Positions 40,535-47,824 of a stretch of DNA of 64,000 nt are shown here, in pieces. The translations under genes were made by a program, and so were the position numbers. Origin of the DNA: Mesobacterium pallidum. GTDB taxonomy: Bacteria > Pseudomonadota > Alphaproteobacteria > Rhodobacterales > Rhodobacteraceae. The notes beneath the pieces are model-generated. The model made no database searches, was not told where the DNA came from, and worked only from the letters and a program-made list of their open reading frames with translations. Location of the stretch: assembly GCF_019966535.1 (NCBI RefSeq), contig NZ_JAIMID010000011.1, forward strand, positions 122,484 to 186,483, read 5' to 3'. Position 1 is the stretch's first letter; every line of letters begins with the position of its first letter.

Positions 40535-41041
40535 GTGAGCAAGCTCATTGAGCATATGGTCGATCTGAGGACGTGGTCGGAGAGCGGTATAGTCTTGCTT
40601 GTGACTGTGCTTGAATTTCAAAGTCAGGTGAAAGACAGAGCTCGCGCTATTGACGAAGGCAAACGTGCGAATGCCAGCAAGCTGTTGAATAATATGGCTC
40701 AAACAATTGAGAGTCTGGAGCGGGAAATCCGCTCTGAGACTCCAATTGTGGATCCTCTTCTCGGAAAGATGCGAGTCTATCTCGCCGCCTTCAAGGACAT
40801 TTTTGAACCGCTCCTTGGAAAAGCAGCCGCGGGCGCGATCTATGATCGGCTTGCGGAGTTATTCCTTGCTCGCGCGGATGGCGGCCCGCTTCTTGTGCAT
40901 GGCCTTTTGGAAATGAAGAAGCACCATGGAAGTTCAGATCAACAAGGGCATTGCAACGCCGCTATCGCGACTTTGACGCTAGCGGCAGAACAGCTTTTTG
41001 CATTGGCTGAGATAGTCGAGTTCCCAGAGGCATTCTCTTAA
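40535..41041 (+). CDS. AT-rich gene of unknown function inserted after nuoF
   Basis: The 168-residue protein starts at a GTG (MSKLIEHMVDLRTWSESGIV) and ends EIVEFPEAFS. It is predicted mainly helical, with heptad-like ARAIDEGKRANASKLLNNMA and TIESLEREIRSE. The DNA is much less GC-rich than the flanking nuo genes and uses A/T-ending codons, a sign of recent acquisition. Its TAA overlaps the ATG of the DUF3291 gene. No ribosome site is obvious for the GTG. No family recognised. Confidence 0.65.
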   Translation: MSKLIEHMVDLRTWSESGIVLLVTVLEFQSQVKDRARAIDEGKRANASKLLNNMAQTIESLEREIRSETPIVDPLLGKMRVYLAAFKDIFEPLLGKAAAGAIYDRLAELFLARADGGPLLVHGLLEMKKHHGSSDQQGHCNAAIATLTLAAEQLFALAEIVEFPEAFS

Positions 41042-41532
41042 TGAAGCAGTTTCAGCATCACCTTGCCGAACTGAACGTGGGCCGCCTGCTGGCCCCCACG
41101 GACGACCCGCGCGTGGCCGAGTTCATGGCGAATCTCGACCGGATCAACGGGCTGGGCAAGCGGATGCCGGGGTTCGTCTGGATGATGGAGGGCTCGGGCG
41201 AGCCCGGCACCGGCAACACCGAGGCCAAGATCGACGGCGATCCGCAATATGTCTCCAACCTCACCGTCTGGGAGGATGCGGACAGCCTGCGGACGTTCGT
41301 CTGGAACACGATCCACAAGCAGTTCTACGAGCGGCGGCAGGAGTGGTTCGAGGTGATGGGCCAGATGCATTTCGTCATGTGGTGGGTGCCCGCGGGGCAT
41401 CAGCCGACATTGGACGAGGCGCTGGAGCGGCTGGATCATCTGCGAAAGCACGGCGACAGCGAACACGCCTTCGGCTGGAACTGGCTGGAGCACGCAGAAA
41501 AATGGGACGCCAAGAGATGCGCGGCAGAATGA
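41041..41532 (+). CDS. DUF3291-like protein
   Basis: The 163-residue protein begins MKQFQHHLAELNVGRLLAPT and contains GFVWMMEGSGEPGTGNTEAK, VSNLTVWEDADSLRTFVWNT and MWWVPAGHQPTLDEALERLD. This tryptophan-rich, ferredoxin-like pattern matches the DUF3291 family, related to heme-degrading monooxygenase folds. Activity is unknown. GC-rich again, unlike the gene before it. Its stop overlaps the following lipoprotein start. Confidence 0.82.
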   Translation: MKQFQHHLAELNVGRLLAPTDDPRVAEFMANLDRINGLGKRMPGFVWMMEGSGEPGTGNTEAKIDGDPQYVSNLTVWEDADSLRTFVWNTIHKQFYERRQEWFEVMGQMHFVMWWVPAGHQPTLDEALERLDHLRKHGDSEHAFGWNWLEHAEKWDAKRCAAE

Positions 41533-41870
41533 TGGCTTTGCGGAAATACACGGGCCTTGGCGCCCTTCTGGCGCTGGTTGCGGCCTGCGGGCAAAGCCCC
41601 GATGCGCGGCCCAGCTTTGACGGCAAGTACTTCCGCGCCCGCGTCTCGGCTGAACGGGATGTGCGGCAGAACTTCTTTGTCACCGTGCAGCCGGTCAGCG
41701 CCAGCCTCGACGGCGCGCGCGAGGCGGCGCGCTACGAGGCGGTCAAGTATTGCATCAAGCGCTACGGCAGTTCCGACATCCTGTGGTCGGCAGGTCCGGA
41801 CGAGACCCCCACCGGCTATGCCATCGACGGCGACGCGGCAACCTTCCGGGGGGCCTGCGCGAGTGATTAA
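41529..41870 (+). CDS. small lipoprotein in the nuo operon
   Basis: From ATG 41529 the protein is 113 residues (MMALRKYTGLGALLALVAAC), with a lipobox ending at Cys20. Alternative ATGs lie at 41517 and 41532. The mature part has AREAARYEAVKYCIKRYGSS and a C-terminal FRGACASD. Layout and cysteine spacing resemble the lipoprotein at 44417, so the two may be related. Likely periplasmic and membrane-anchored. Function unknown. Confidence 0.78.
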   Translation: MMALRKYTGLGALLALVAACGQSPDARPSFDGKYFRARVSAERDVRQNFFVTVQPVSASLDGAREAARYEAVKYCIKRYGSSDILWSAGPDETPTGYAIDGDAATFRGACASD

Positions 41871-41993
41871 CAATGCTGTCATAAAGGCGGAATCGTGCCT
41901 GTGTTATTGGATAACGCACGGCTCCGGGTCCATGTCCTGCGGGGAAGAGGGCCGGGAATCGGCCCTCCGGTTCCGCATGGAAGGAGAGACCCG

Positions 41994-42395
41994 ATGAAAC
42001 GCCTGATGACGCTTACCCTGGCCGCAACGCTGCTGGCAGGGGCGACCAGCGCCAAGCCCGCGCTGCGCGACGTGGCCGAGATCGACAATTCGCTGATGAT
42101 GGTTGCCATCGCCGACGAGTTGCGCAAGGAGTGCGGCGACCTCGATGCCCGGATGCTCAAGGCCCTGGGTTACCTCGAGACGCTGAAGTCCCGGGCGCGC
42201 AGCCTCGGCTACAGCAATGACGAGATCGAAGAATACGTGACCTCGAAGTCCGAGAAGACGCGCATGCGCGCCAAGGCGACGGGGTACCTGGAGAGTTTGG
42301 GCGTGAACCCGGCCGATGAGGCCAGCTTCTGCGCCTATGGACGCAAGGAAATCGAGAAGGGGACCCTGGTGGGGTCGCTTCTAAGGGCAAGGTGA
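41994..42395 (+). CDS. secreted DUF5333-like protein
   Basis: The 133-residue protein has a signal peptide (MKRLMTLTLAATLLAGATSA). The mature domain is helical with two cysteines (RKECGDLDARMLKALGYLET and ASFCAYGRKEIEKGTLVGSL). This resembles the DUF5333 proteins found beside nuoG in Rhodobacterales. AAGGAGAG lies 6 bases before the ATG. The 123 bases ahead of it are the largest gap inside the nuo block and include a hairpin (GGGCCG/CGGCCC near 41949-41965), so an internal promoter or processing site is possible. It is followed 3 bases later by nuoG. Confidence 0.78.
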   Translation: MKRLMTLTLAATLLAGATSAKPALRDVAEIDNSLMMVAIADELRKECGDLDARMLKALGYLETLKSRARSLGYSNDEIEEYVTSKSEKTRMRAKATGYLESLGVNPADEASFCAYGRKEIEKGTLVGSLLRAR

Positions 42396-42398
42396 ACC

Positions 42399-44417
42399 AT
42401 GGCTGACCTGCGCAAGATCAACATCGACGGAACAGAGATCGAGGTCGACGGGGCGATGACGCTTCTTCAGGCCTGCGAGGTGGCGGGCATCGAGGTGCCC
42501 CGCTTCTGCTACCACGAGCGTCTCAGCATCGCGGGCAATTGCCGCATGTGCCTTGTCGAGGTTGTCGGGGGCCCGCCGAAACCGGCGGCCTCCTGCGCGA
42601 TGCAGGTGCGCGACCTGCGCCCCGGGCCGGAAGGCCAGGCGCCGGTGGTCAAGACCAACAGCCCGATGGTCAAGAAGGCCCGCGAGGGTGTGATGGAGTT
42701 CCTGCTCATCAACCACCCGCTCGACTGCCCGATCTGCGACCAGGGCGGCGAATGCGACCTGCAGGACCAGGCCATGGCCTATGGTGTCGATTTCAGCCGT
42801 TACCGCGAGCCCAAGCGCGCGTCGGAGGATCTGGACCTCGGCCCGCTGGTCGAGACTCACATGACGCGCTGCATCTCCTGCACCCGCTGCGTGCGTTTCA
42901 CGACCGAGGTCGCGGGCATCACCCAGATGGGCCAGACCGGCCGCGGCGAGGATGCCGAGATCACGTCCTATCTCAACACCACGCTCGAATCGAATCTGCA
43001 GGGCAACATCATCGATCTCTGCCCGGTGGGCGCACTGGTCTCCAAGCCTTACGCGTTTACGGCGCGTCCTTGGGAGCTGACCAAGACCGAAACCATCGAC
43101 GTGATGGATGCGCTGGGGTCCAACATCCGCGTGGACACCAAGGGGCGCGAAGTCATGCGCATCCTGCCGCGCAACCATGACGGCGTGAACGAGGAATGGA
43201 TTTCCGACAAGACGCGCTTTGTCTGGGACGGTCTGCGCCGCCAGCGCCTGGACAAGCCCTACATCCGCGAGAACGGCAAGCTGCGCCCGGCGTCCTGGGA
43301 CGAGGCGCTTGGCGCTGCCGCCGCCGCGATGAAGGGCAAGAAGATCGCCGGCCTGGTCGGTGACCTGGTCCCGACCGAGGCCGCCTATGCGCTGAAATCG
43401 CTGGTCGAGGGGCTGGGCGGTCACGTCGAATGCCGCACCGACAATGCGCAGCTGCCGATGGGCAACCGGTCGGCCTATGTCGGCACCGCCAGCATCGAAG
43501 ATATCGACAGCGCCAAGACCATCCTCCTGATCGGCACCAACCCGCGCCTCGAAGCGCCGGTGCTGAACGCCCGCATCCGCCGCGCCTGGTCCAAGGGCGC
43601 ACATGTCGCGCTGCTGGGCGAAAACGTGGACCTGACCTACCCGGTCAGCCATATCGGCAACGACCGCGAGGCGCTGAAGAAGCTGGCCGCTTTCGACCAT
43701 AGCGAAAAGAAGGGCACCCCCGGCGTCATGATCGTGGGGCAGGGCGCGCTGCGCCAGCCCGACGGCTGGACCATCCTGGCCACCTGCATGGAAATGGCCG
43801 AGGCGGCCGGCGCCAAGTTGATGGTGCTGCACACTGCTGCGGCCCGCGTCGGCGCGATGGACGTGGGTGCCTGCACCAAGGGCGGGCTCGAAACGGCACT
43901 CGAAGGGGCAGAGGTGATCTACAACCTCGGCGCCGACGAGGTGCAGATCGACCCGGGCGCCTTTGTCATCTACCAGGGCAGCCATGGCGACCGCGGCGCG
44001 CATCGCGCCGACGTGATCCTGCCGGGCGCGGCCTATCCCGAGGAAGGCGGCCTGTTCGTCAACACCGAGGGCCGGCCGCAGCTGGCCATGCGGGCGTCTT
44101 TCCCGCCGGGCGAGGCCAAGGAAAACTGGGCGATCCTGCGCGCCCTCTCGGCCCGGACCGGCGAGGCGCTGCCCTTCGACACGCTGGCGCAGCTGCGCCG
44201 CGCGATGGTCGAGGCGGTGCCGCACCTGGCGAAGATCGACGAAGTGCCGGAAAACGCATGGGAGGCGATCAAGCCGCGCAAGCTGGCCGCCGGGATCATC
44301 GGCAACGCGATCACCGATTTCTACCTGACGAACCCCATCGCCCGCGCCTCGCAGCTGATGGCCGAGCTTTCGGCCGGCGTGAAGGCGCGCGGACAGCAGG
44401 CGGTGGCGGCCGAGTGA
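42399..44417 (+). CDS. nuoG: NADH-quinone oxidoreductase subunit G
   Basis: The 672-residue 75-kDa subunit carries three clusters of the electron wire. N1b ligands are Cys37, Cys48, Cys51 and Cys66. N5 uses the HPLDCPICDQGGECDLQ pattern with its histidine ligand. N4 uses CISCTRCVRF and a later CPVGAL. The C-terminal molybdopterin-oxidoreductase-like domain is present but lacks the extra N7 cluster cysteines of E. coli-type enzymes. The length matches the mitochondrial-like short form. Its stop overlaps the next gene's ATG. Confidence 0.97.
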   Translation: MADLRKINIDGTEIEVDGAMTLLQACEVAGIEVPRFCYHERLSIAGNCRMCLVEVVGGPPKPAASCAMQVRDLRPGPEGQAPVVKTNSPMVKKAREGVMEFLLINHPLDCPICDQGGECDLQDQAMAYGVDFSRYREPKRASEDLDLGPLVETHMTRCISCTRCVRFTTEVAGITQMGQTGRGEDAEITSYLNTTLESNLQGNIIDLCPVGALVSKPYAFTARPWELTKTETIDVMDALGSNIRVDTKGREVMRILPRNHDGVNEEWISDKTRFVWDGLRRQRLDKPYIRENGKLRPASWDEALGAAAAAMKGKKIAGLVGDLVPTEAAYALKSLVEGLGGHVECRTDNAQLPMGNRSAYVGTASIEDIDSAKTILLIGTNPRLEAPVLNARIRRAWSKGAHVALLGENVDLTYPVSHIGNDREALKKLAAFDHSEKKGTPGVMIVGQGALRQPDGWTILATCMEMAEAAGAKLMVLHTAAARVGAMDVGACTKGGLETALEGAEVIYNLGADEVQIDPGAFVIYQGSHGDRGAHRADVILPGAAYPEEGGLFVNTEGRPQLAMRASFPPGEAKENWAILRALSARTGEALPFDTLAQLRRAMVEAVPHLAKIDEVPENAWEAIKPRKLAAGIIGNAITDFYLTNPIARASQLMAELSAGVKARGQQAVAAE

Positions 44418-44809
44418 TGAGGGCACTTGCCCTCATACCCCTGGGCCTTGCGGCCGGCGCCATCGCGGGGTGCGACACCGCGCCCGAGGTGACTCGGTTC
44501 GCGCCCGACTACCAGGGCGTCGAGACGCGCCTGCTGGACGGGGACCTAGTCAATTTCCGGGTCGCCATGGCAGGGGCGCGCGGCGCCGACGATGTGGCCG
44601 ATTACGCGGAATGCGCGGCCGCCCAATACACGCTGATCCGGGGCTACGGATTTGCCAGGCATTTGCGGACGAATGTTAGCGAAAGCTCTGGCCTCTGGCA
44701 GGCAGATGCTGTTTACACCATCTCGCCGGCGCTGCCCCAGGGCCTGAAAACGATCGACGCAGAAGTCGTCGCCGCCAATTGCGCGGAAAACGGAATACCG
44801 ATGGTGTGA
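44417..44809 (+). CDS. small lipoprotein in the nuo operon
   Basis: The 130-residue protein starts MRALALIPLGLAAGAIAGC; Cys19 is the lipid-attachment position. The mature part has DVADYAECAAAQYTLIRGYG and a C-terminal VVAANCAENGIPMV. The ATG overlaps the nuoG stop (TGATG), and the gene ends 7 bases before nuoH. It shares a lipobox, a middle and a late cysteine with the lipoprotein at 41529. Function unknown. Confidence 0.78.
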   Translation: MRALALIPLGLAAGAIAGCDTAPEVTRFAPDYQGVETRLLDGDLVNFRVAMAGARGADDVADYAECAAAQYTLIRGYGFARHLRTNVSESSGLWQADAVYTISPALPQGLKTIDAEVVAANCAENGIPMV

Positions 44810-44816
44810 GGACCTG

Positions 44817-45857
44817 ATGTACGAATTCTTCACGACAACCGGAACGGGCATCTTTCTGACGGTCCTTGGCCAGATCCTGCTGCTTTTGGTTCCGCTGCTG
44901 CTGGCACTCGCCTTCCTGATGTATGCCGACCGCAAGATCTGGGCCGCCGTGCAGATGCGCCGCGGGCCCAACGTGGTCGGGGTCTTCGGCCTGCTGCAAA
45001 GCTTTGCCGACTTCCTCAAGTATATCGTCAAGGAAGTGGTCATTCCCGCCGGCGCTGACAAGCCCGTCTTCTTCCTGGCGCCGATGGTCAGCCTCGTGAT
45101 GGCCTTCATCGCCTGGGCGGTGATCCCGTTCAACGACGGCTGGGCGATTGCCGACATCAACGTCGCGATCCTTTACGTCTTTGCCGTCAGCTCGCTGGAA
45201 GTCTACGGCGTGATCATGGGCGGCTGGGCCTCGAACTCGAAATACCCGTTCCTCGGCTCGCTGCGATCCGCCGCGCAAATGATTTCCTACGAGGTCTCGA
45301 TCGGGTTGATCATCATCGGCGTCATCATCTCGACAGGCTCGATGAACTTCGGCGACATCGTCCATGCGCAGGACGGCAACTGGGGTCTCTTCAACTGGTA
45401 CTGGCTGCCACATTTCCCGATGCTGTTCCTCTTCCTGATCTCGGCGCTGGCGGAAACCAACCGCCCGCCCTTCGACCTTCCGGAAGCGGAATCGGAACTC
45501 GTCGCCGGTTACCAGGTCGAATACAGCTCGACCCCGTTCCTTCTGTTCATGATCGGCGAACTGGTCGCCGTCGTGCTGATGTGCGCGCTGGTTTCGCTGC
45601 TGTTCTTCGGCGGCTGGCTGTCGCCCATCCCGGGCCTGCCTGACGGCGTGTTCTGGATGGTGCTCAAGATGCTGTTCGTCTTCTTCATCTTCTCGATGGT
45701 CAAGGCGATCACCCCCCGCTACCGCTACGACCAGCTGATGCGGATCGGCTGGAAGGTCTTCCTGCCGCTCAGCCTTGCCTGGGTCGTGCTGGTCGCCTTC
45801 TTTGCGAAATTCGAAGTGCTTGGCGGCTTCTGGGCCCGCTGGGCGATGGGAGGCTGA
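44817..45857 (+). CDS. nuoH: NADH-quinone oxidoreductase subunit H
   Basis: The 346-residue subunit connects the peripheral arm to the membrane arm and forms part of the quinone chamber. About eight membrane helices are seen. Conserved segments are YADRKIWAAVQMRRGPNVVG, LLQSFADFLKYIVKE, SNSKYPFLGSLRSAAQMISY and ALAETNRPPFDLPEAESELV, the last containing the acidic residues of the E-channel. Length is normal. Confidence 0.97.
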   Translation: MYEFFTTTGTGIFLTVLGQILLLLVPLLLALAFLMYADRKIWAAVQMRRGPNVVGVFGLLQSFADFLKYIVKEVVIPAGADKPVFFLAPMVSLVMAFIAWAVIPFNDGWAIADINVAILYVFAVSSLEVYGVIMGGWASNSKYPFLGSLRSAAQMISYEVSIGLIIIGVIISTGSMNFGDIVHAQDGNWGLFNWYWLPHFPMLFLFLISALAETNRPPFDLPEAESELVAGYQVEYSSTPFLLFMIGELVAVVLMCALVSLLFFGGWLSPIPGLPDGVFWMVLKMLFVFFIFSMVKAITPRYRYDQLMRIGWKVFLPLSLAWVVLVAFFAKFEVLGGFWARWAMGG

Positions 45858-45859
45858 GA

Positions 45860-46354
45860 ATGACTCAGATCGATTACGGACGCGCCGCCGGCTACTTCCT
45901 TCTCAAGGATTTCATCGCCGGGTTCCGGGTGGGGCTGAAGTACTTCTTCGCCCCCAAGGCCACCGTGAACTACCCGCATGAAAAGGGGCCGCTCAGCCCC
46001 CGGTTCCGCGGCGAACACGCGCTGCGCCGCTACCCGAACGGCGAGGAACGCTGCATCGCCTGCAAGCTGTGCGAGGCGATCTGCCCCGCGCAGGCCATCA
46101 CCATCGATGCCGAACCGCGCAGCGACGGCAGCCGCCGCACCACGCGCTACGACATCGACATGACGAAATGCATCTACTGCGGCTTCTGCCAGGAAGCCTG
46201 CCCGGTCGATGCCATCGTCGAGGGGCCGAACTTCGAGTTCTCGACCGAGACCCGCGAAGAGCTGTTCTACGACAAGGAAAAGCTGCTGGCCAACGGCGAC
46301 CGCTGGGAAGCCGAGATCGCCCGCAACCTGGAGCTGGACGCGCCCTACCGATGA
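45860..46354 (+). CDS. nuoI: NADH-quinone oxidoreductase subunit I
   Basis: The 164-residue ferredoxin-like subunit holds clusters N6a and N6b. The two ligand sets are CIACKLCEAICPAQAI and CIYCGFCQEACPVDAI. The N-terminal amphipathic helix sits on the membrane next to NuoH. It starts 2 bases after nuoH and overlaps the following gene by 4 bases. Confidence 0.98.
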   Translation: MTQIDYGRAAGYFLLKDFIAGFRVGLKYFFAPKATVNYPHEKGPLSPRFRGEHALRRYPNGEERCIACKLCEAICPAQAITIDAEPRSDGSRRTTRYDIDMTKCIYCGFCQEACPVDAIVEGPNFEFSTETREELFYDKEKLLANGDRWEAEIARNLELDAPYR

Positions 46355-46761
46355 CCGACCACCCCCGCAATCCGTTCGAGGCGATGATCGCCCAAGCGCA
46401 GGAGATGGCGAAAGCCTTCAACCCCGCGCTCGAGACGTTCTCGCCCAAGGCGTTCGAGGCGATGTGGCCGACGATGCCCAAGGATTGGATGGAGGCGTTC
46501 TTTGGCAATGCCTTCAACAAGGAGGGGCTCGACGCCAAGACGCGGCTGATGCTGACGCTCGCGGGTCTGACCATGCAGGGCGCGCAGGCCGATACGGCGC
46601 TGCGCCAGACCGTGCGCCACCTGCTCGAGGTGGGGGCCACGAACCAGGAAATCGTCGAGGCGATCGGGCAGATGTCCATGTTCGCCGGAATACCCGCCAT
46701 GACCCGCGCGCTAGAACTTGCGCGCGAGGTGCTGGAAGAGAATGAGGACAAGGACACATGA
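46351..46761 (+). CDS. carboxymuconolactone-decarboxylase-like protein in the nuo operon
   Basis: The 136-residue protein starts MTDHPRNPFEAMIAQAQEMA and contains GLDAKTRLMLTLAGLTMQGA followed by RHLLEVGATNQEIVEAIGQM, the helical pattern of the carboxymuconolactone decarboxylase (CMD/AhpD-like) family. The CxxC pair of AhpD peroxidases is missing, so peroxidase action is unlikely. It overlaps nuoI and nuoJ by 4 bases each. Function in this setting is unknown. Confidence 0.82.
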   Translation: MTDHPRNPFEAMIAQAQEMAKAFNPALETFSPKAFEAMWPTMPKDWMEAFFGNAFNKEGLDAKTRLMLTLAGLTMQGAQADTALRQTVRHLLEVGATNQEIVEAIGQMSMFAGIPAMTRALELAREVLEENEDKDT

Positions 46762-47366
46762 CCGTCTTCGCCTTTTACATGTTCGCACTCGGCGTGATCG
46801 CCGGGGGGCTGTTCACCGTGATTTCCCGGAACCCGGTGCATTCGGTCCTGTGGCTGATCCTGGCCTTCCTCAGCTCGGCGGGGCTTTTCGTGCTGCTGGG
46901 CGCGGAATTCGTCGCGATGCTGCTGGTCATCGTCTACGTGGGGGCGGTCGCTGTGCTGTTCCTCTTCGTGGTGATGATGCTGGACATCGACTTTGCCCAG
47001 CTCAAGGCCGAGATGGCCCGCTACCTGCCGCTGGCGCTGCTGATCGCCGTGGTGATCCTGATGGAGTTTTCCATGGCCTTCGGGGTCTGGACCACGGCCG
47101 AAGGGGTCGAGGTCGCGCAGGGGATCGACCAGATCGCGCCGCCGGTCGCGCCCAACACCGCGCTGCTGGGCGAGGTGCTCTATGACAAGTACTTCCTGCT
47201 GTTCCAGCTGTCGGGCCTGATCCTGCTGGTCGCCATGATCGGCGCCATCGTGCTGACCATGCGCCACCGCAAGGACATCAAGCGCCAGAACGTCCTGGCC
47301 CAGATGTACCGCGACCCGGCCAAGGCGATGGAGCTGCGCGACGTGAAACCGGGGCAGGGGCTCTGA
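46758..47366 (+). CDS. nuoJ: NADH-quinone oxidoreductase subunit J
   Basis: The 202-residue membrane subunit (ND6 equivalent) has five helices. The conserved HSVLWLILAFLSSAGLFVLL and EFVAMLLVIVYVGAVAVLFL are clear; the pi-bulge helix segment YVGAVAVLFLFV is intact. After the membrane part comes a basic tail (MRHRKDIKRQNVLAQMYRDP). It overlaps the previous gene by 4 bases. Confidence 0.97.
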   Translation: MTVFAFYMFALGVIAGGLFTVISRNPVHSVLWLILAFLSSAGLFVLLGAEFVAMLLVIVYVGAVAVLFLFVVMMLDIDFAQLKAEMARYLPLALLIAVVILMEFSMAFGVWTTAEGVEVAQGIDQIAPPVAPNTALLGEVLYDKYFLLFQLSGLILLVAMIGAIVLTMRHRKDIKRQNVLAQMYRDPAKAMELRDVKPGQGL

Positions 47367-47367
47367 C

Positions 47368-47490
47368 ATGCACCTGGGCGGCGCCGGGCTTGCTGGCCTC
47401 GCCCTGCTATACCCGGTCAAGATCCTGGTCGGGCTGAGACTTTATAGATGGCTGCGCGCCTGGCGTGGCCGGACGACGGAAAGACAATAG
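47368..47490 (+). CDS. 40-residue membrane peptide between nuoJ and nuoK
   Basis: An ATG 2 bases after the nuoJ stop, with AGGGG about 8 bases upstream, opens 40 codons. The peptide has one hydrophobic helix (AGLAGLALLYPVKILVGL) and an arginine-rich tail (RAWRGRTTERQ). The size and position fit a small accessory membrane peptide. The TAG is 22 bases before the nuoK start. It is short, so chance cannot be excluded. Confidence 0.5.
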   Translation: MHLGGAGLAGLALLYPVKILVGLRLYRWLRAWRGRTTERQ

Positions 47491-47512
47491 GGCAAAGGCC
47501 CAGAGGGACGAC

Positions 47513-47818
47513 ATGATCGGACTGGAACATTACCTCACGGTGGCCGCGACGCTGTTCGTCATCGGCATCTTCGGCATCTTCCTGAACCGGAAGAACGTCA
47601 TCATCCTGCTGATGTCGATCGAACTGATCCTGCTGTCGGTCAACATCAACCTGGTGGCCTTCTCGTCCTTCCTGGGCGACCTGGTGGGCCAGGTCTTCAC
47701 CCTCTTCGTCCTGACGGTGGCGGCGGCCGAGGCGGCGATCGGGCTTGCGATCCTGGTCTGCTTCTTCCGCACCCGCGGCACGATTGCCGTCGAAGATGTC
47801 AACGTGATGAAAGGCTGA
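47513..47818 (+). CDS. nuoK: NADH-quinone oxidoreductase subunit K
   Basis: The 101-residue subunit (ND4L equivalent) has three membrane helices and the conserved LLMSIELILLSVNINLVAFS with the glutamate of the proton path. The second membrane glutamate is in VAAAEAAIGLAILV. Length is exactly typical. It follows the small membrane peptide and precedes nuoL by 6 bases. Confidence 0.97.
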   Translation: MIGLEHYLTVAATLFVIGIFGIFLNRKNVIILLMSIELILLSVNINLVAFSSFLGDLVGQVFTLFVLTVAAAEAAIGLAILVCFFRTRGTIAVEDVNVMKG

Positions 47819-47824
47819 CGCCCC

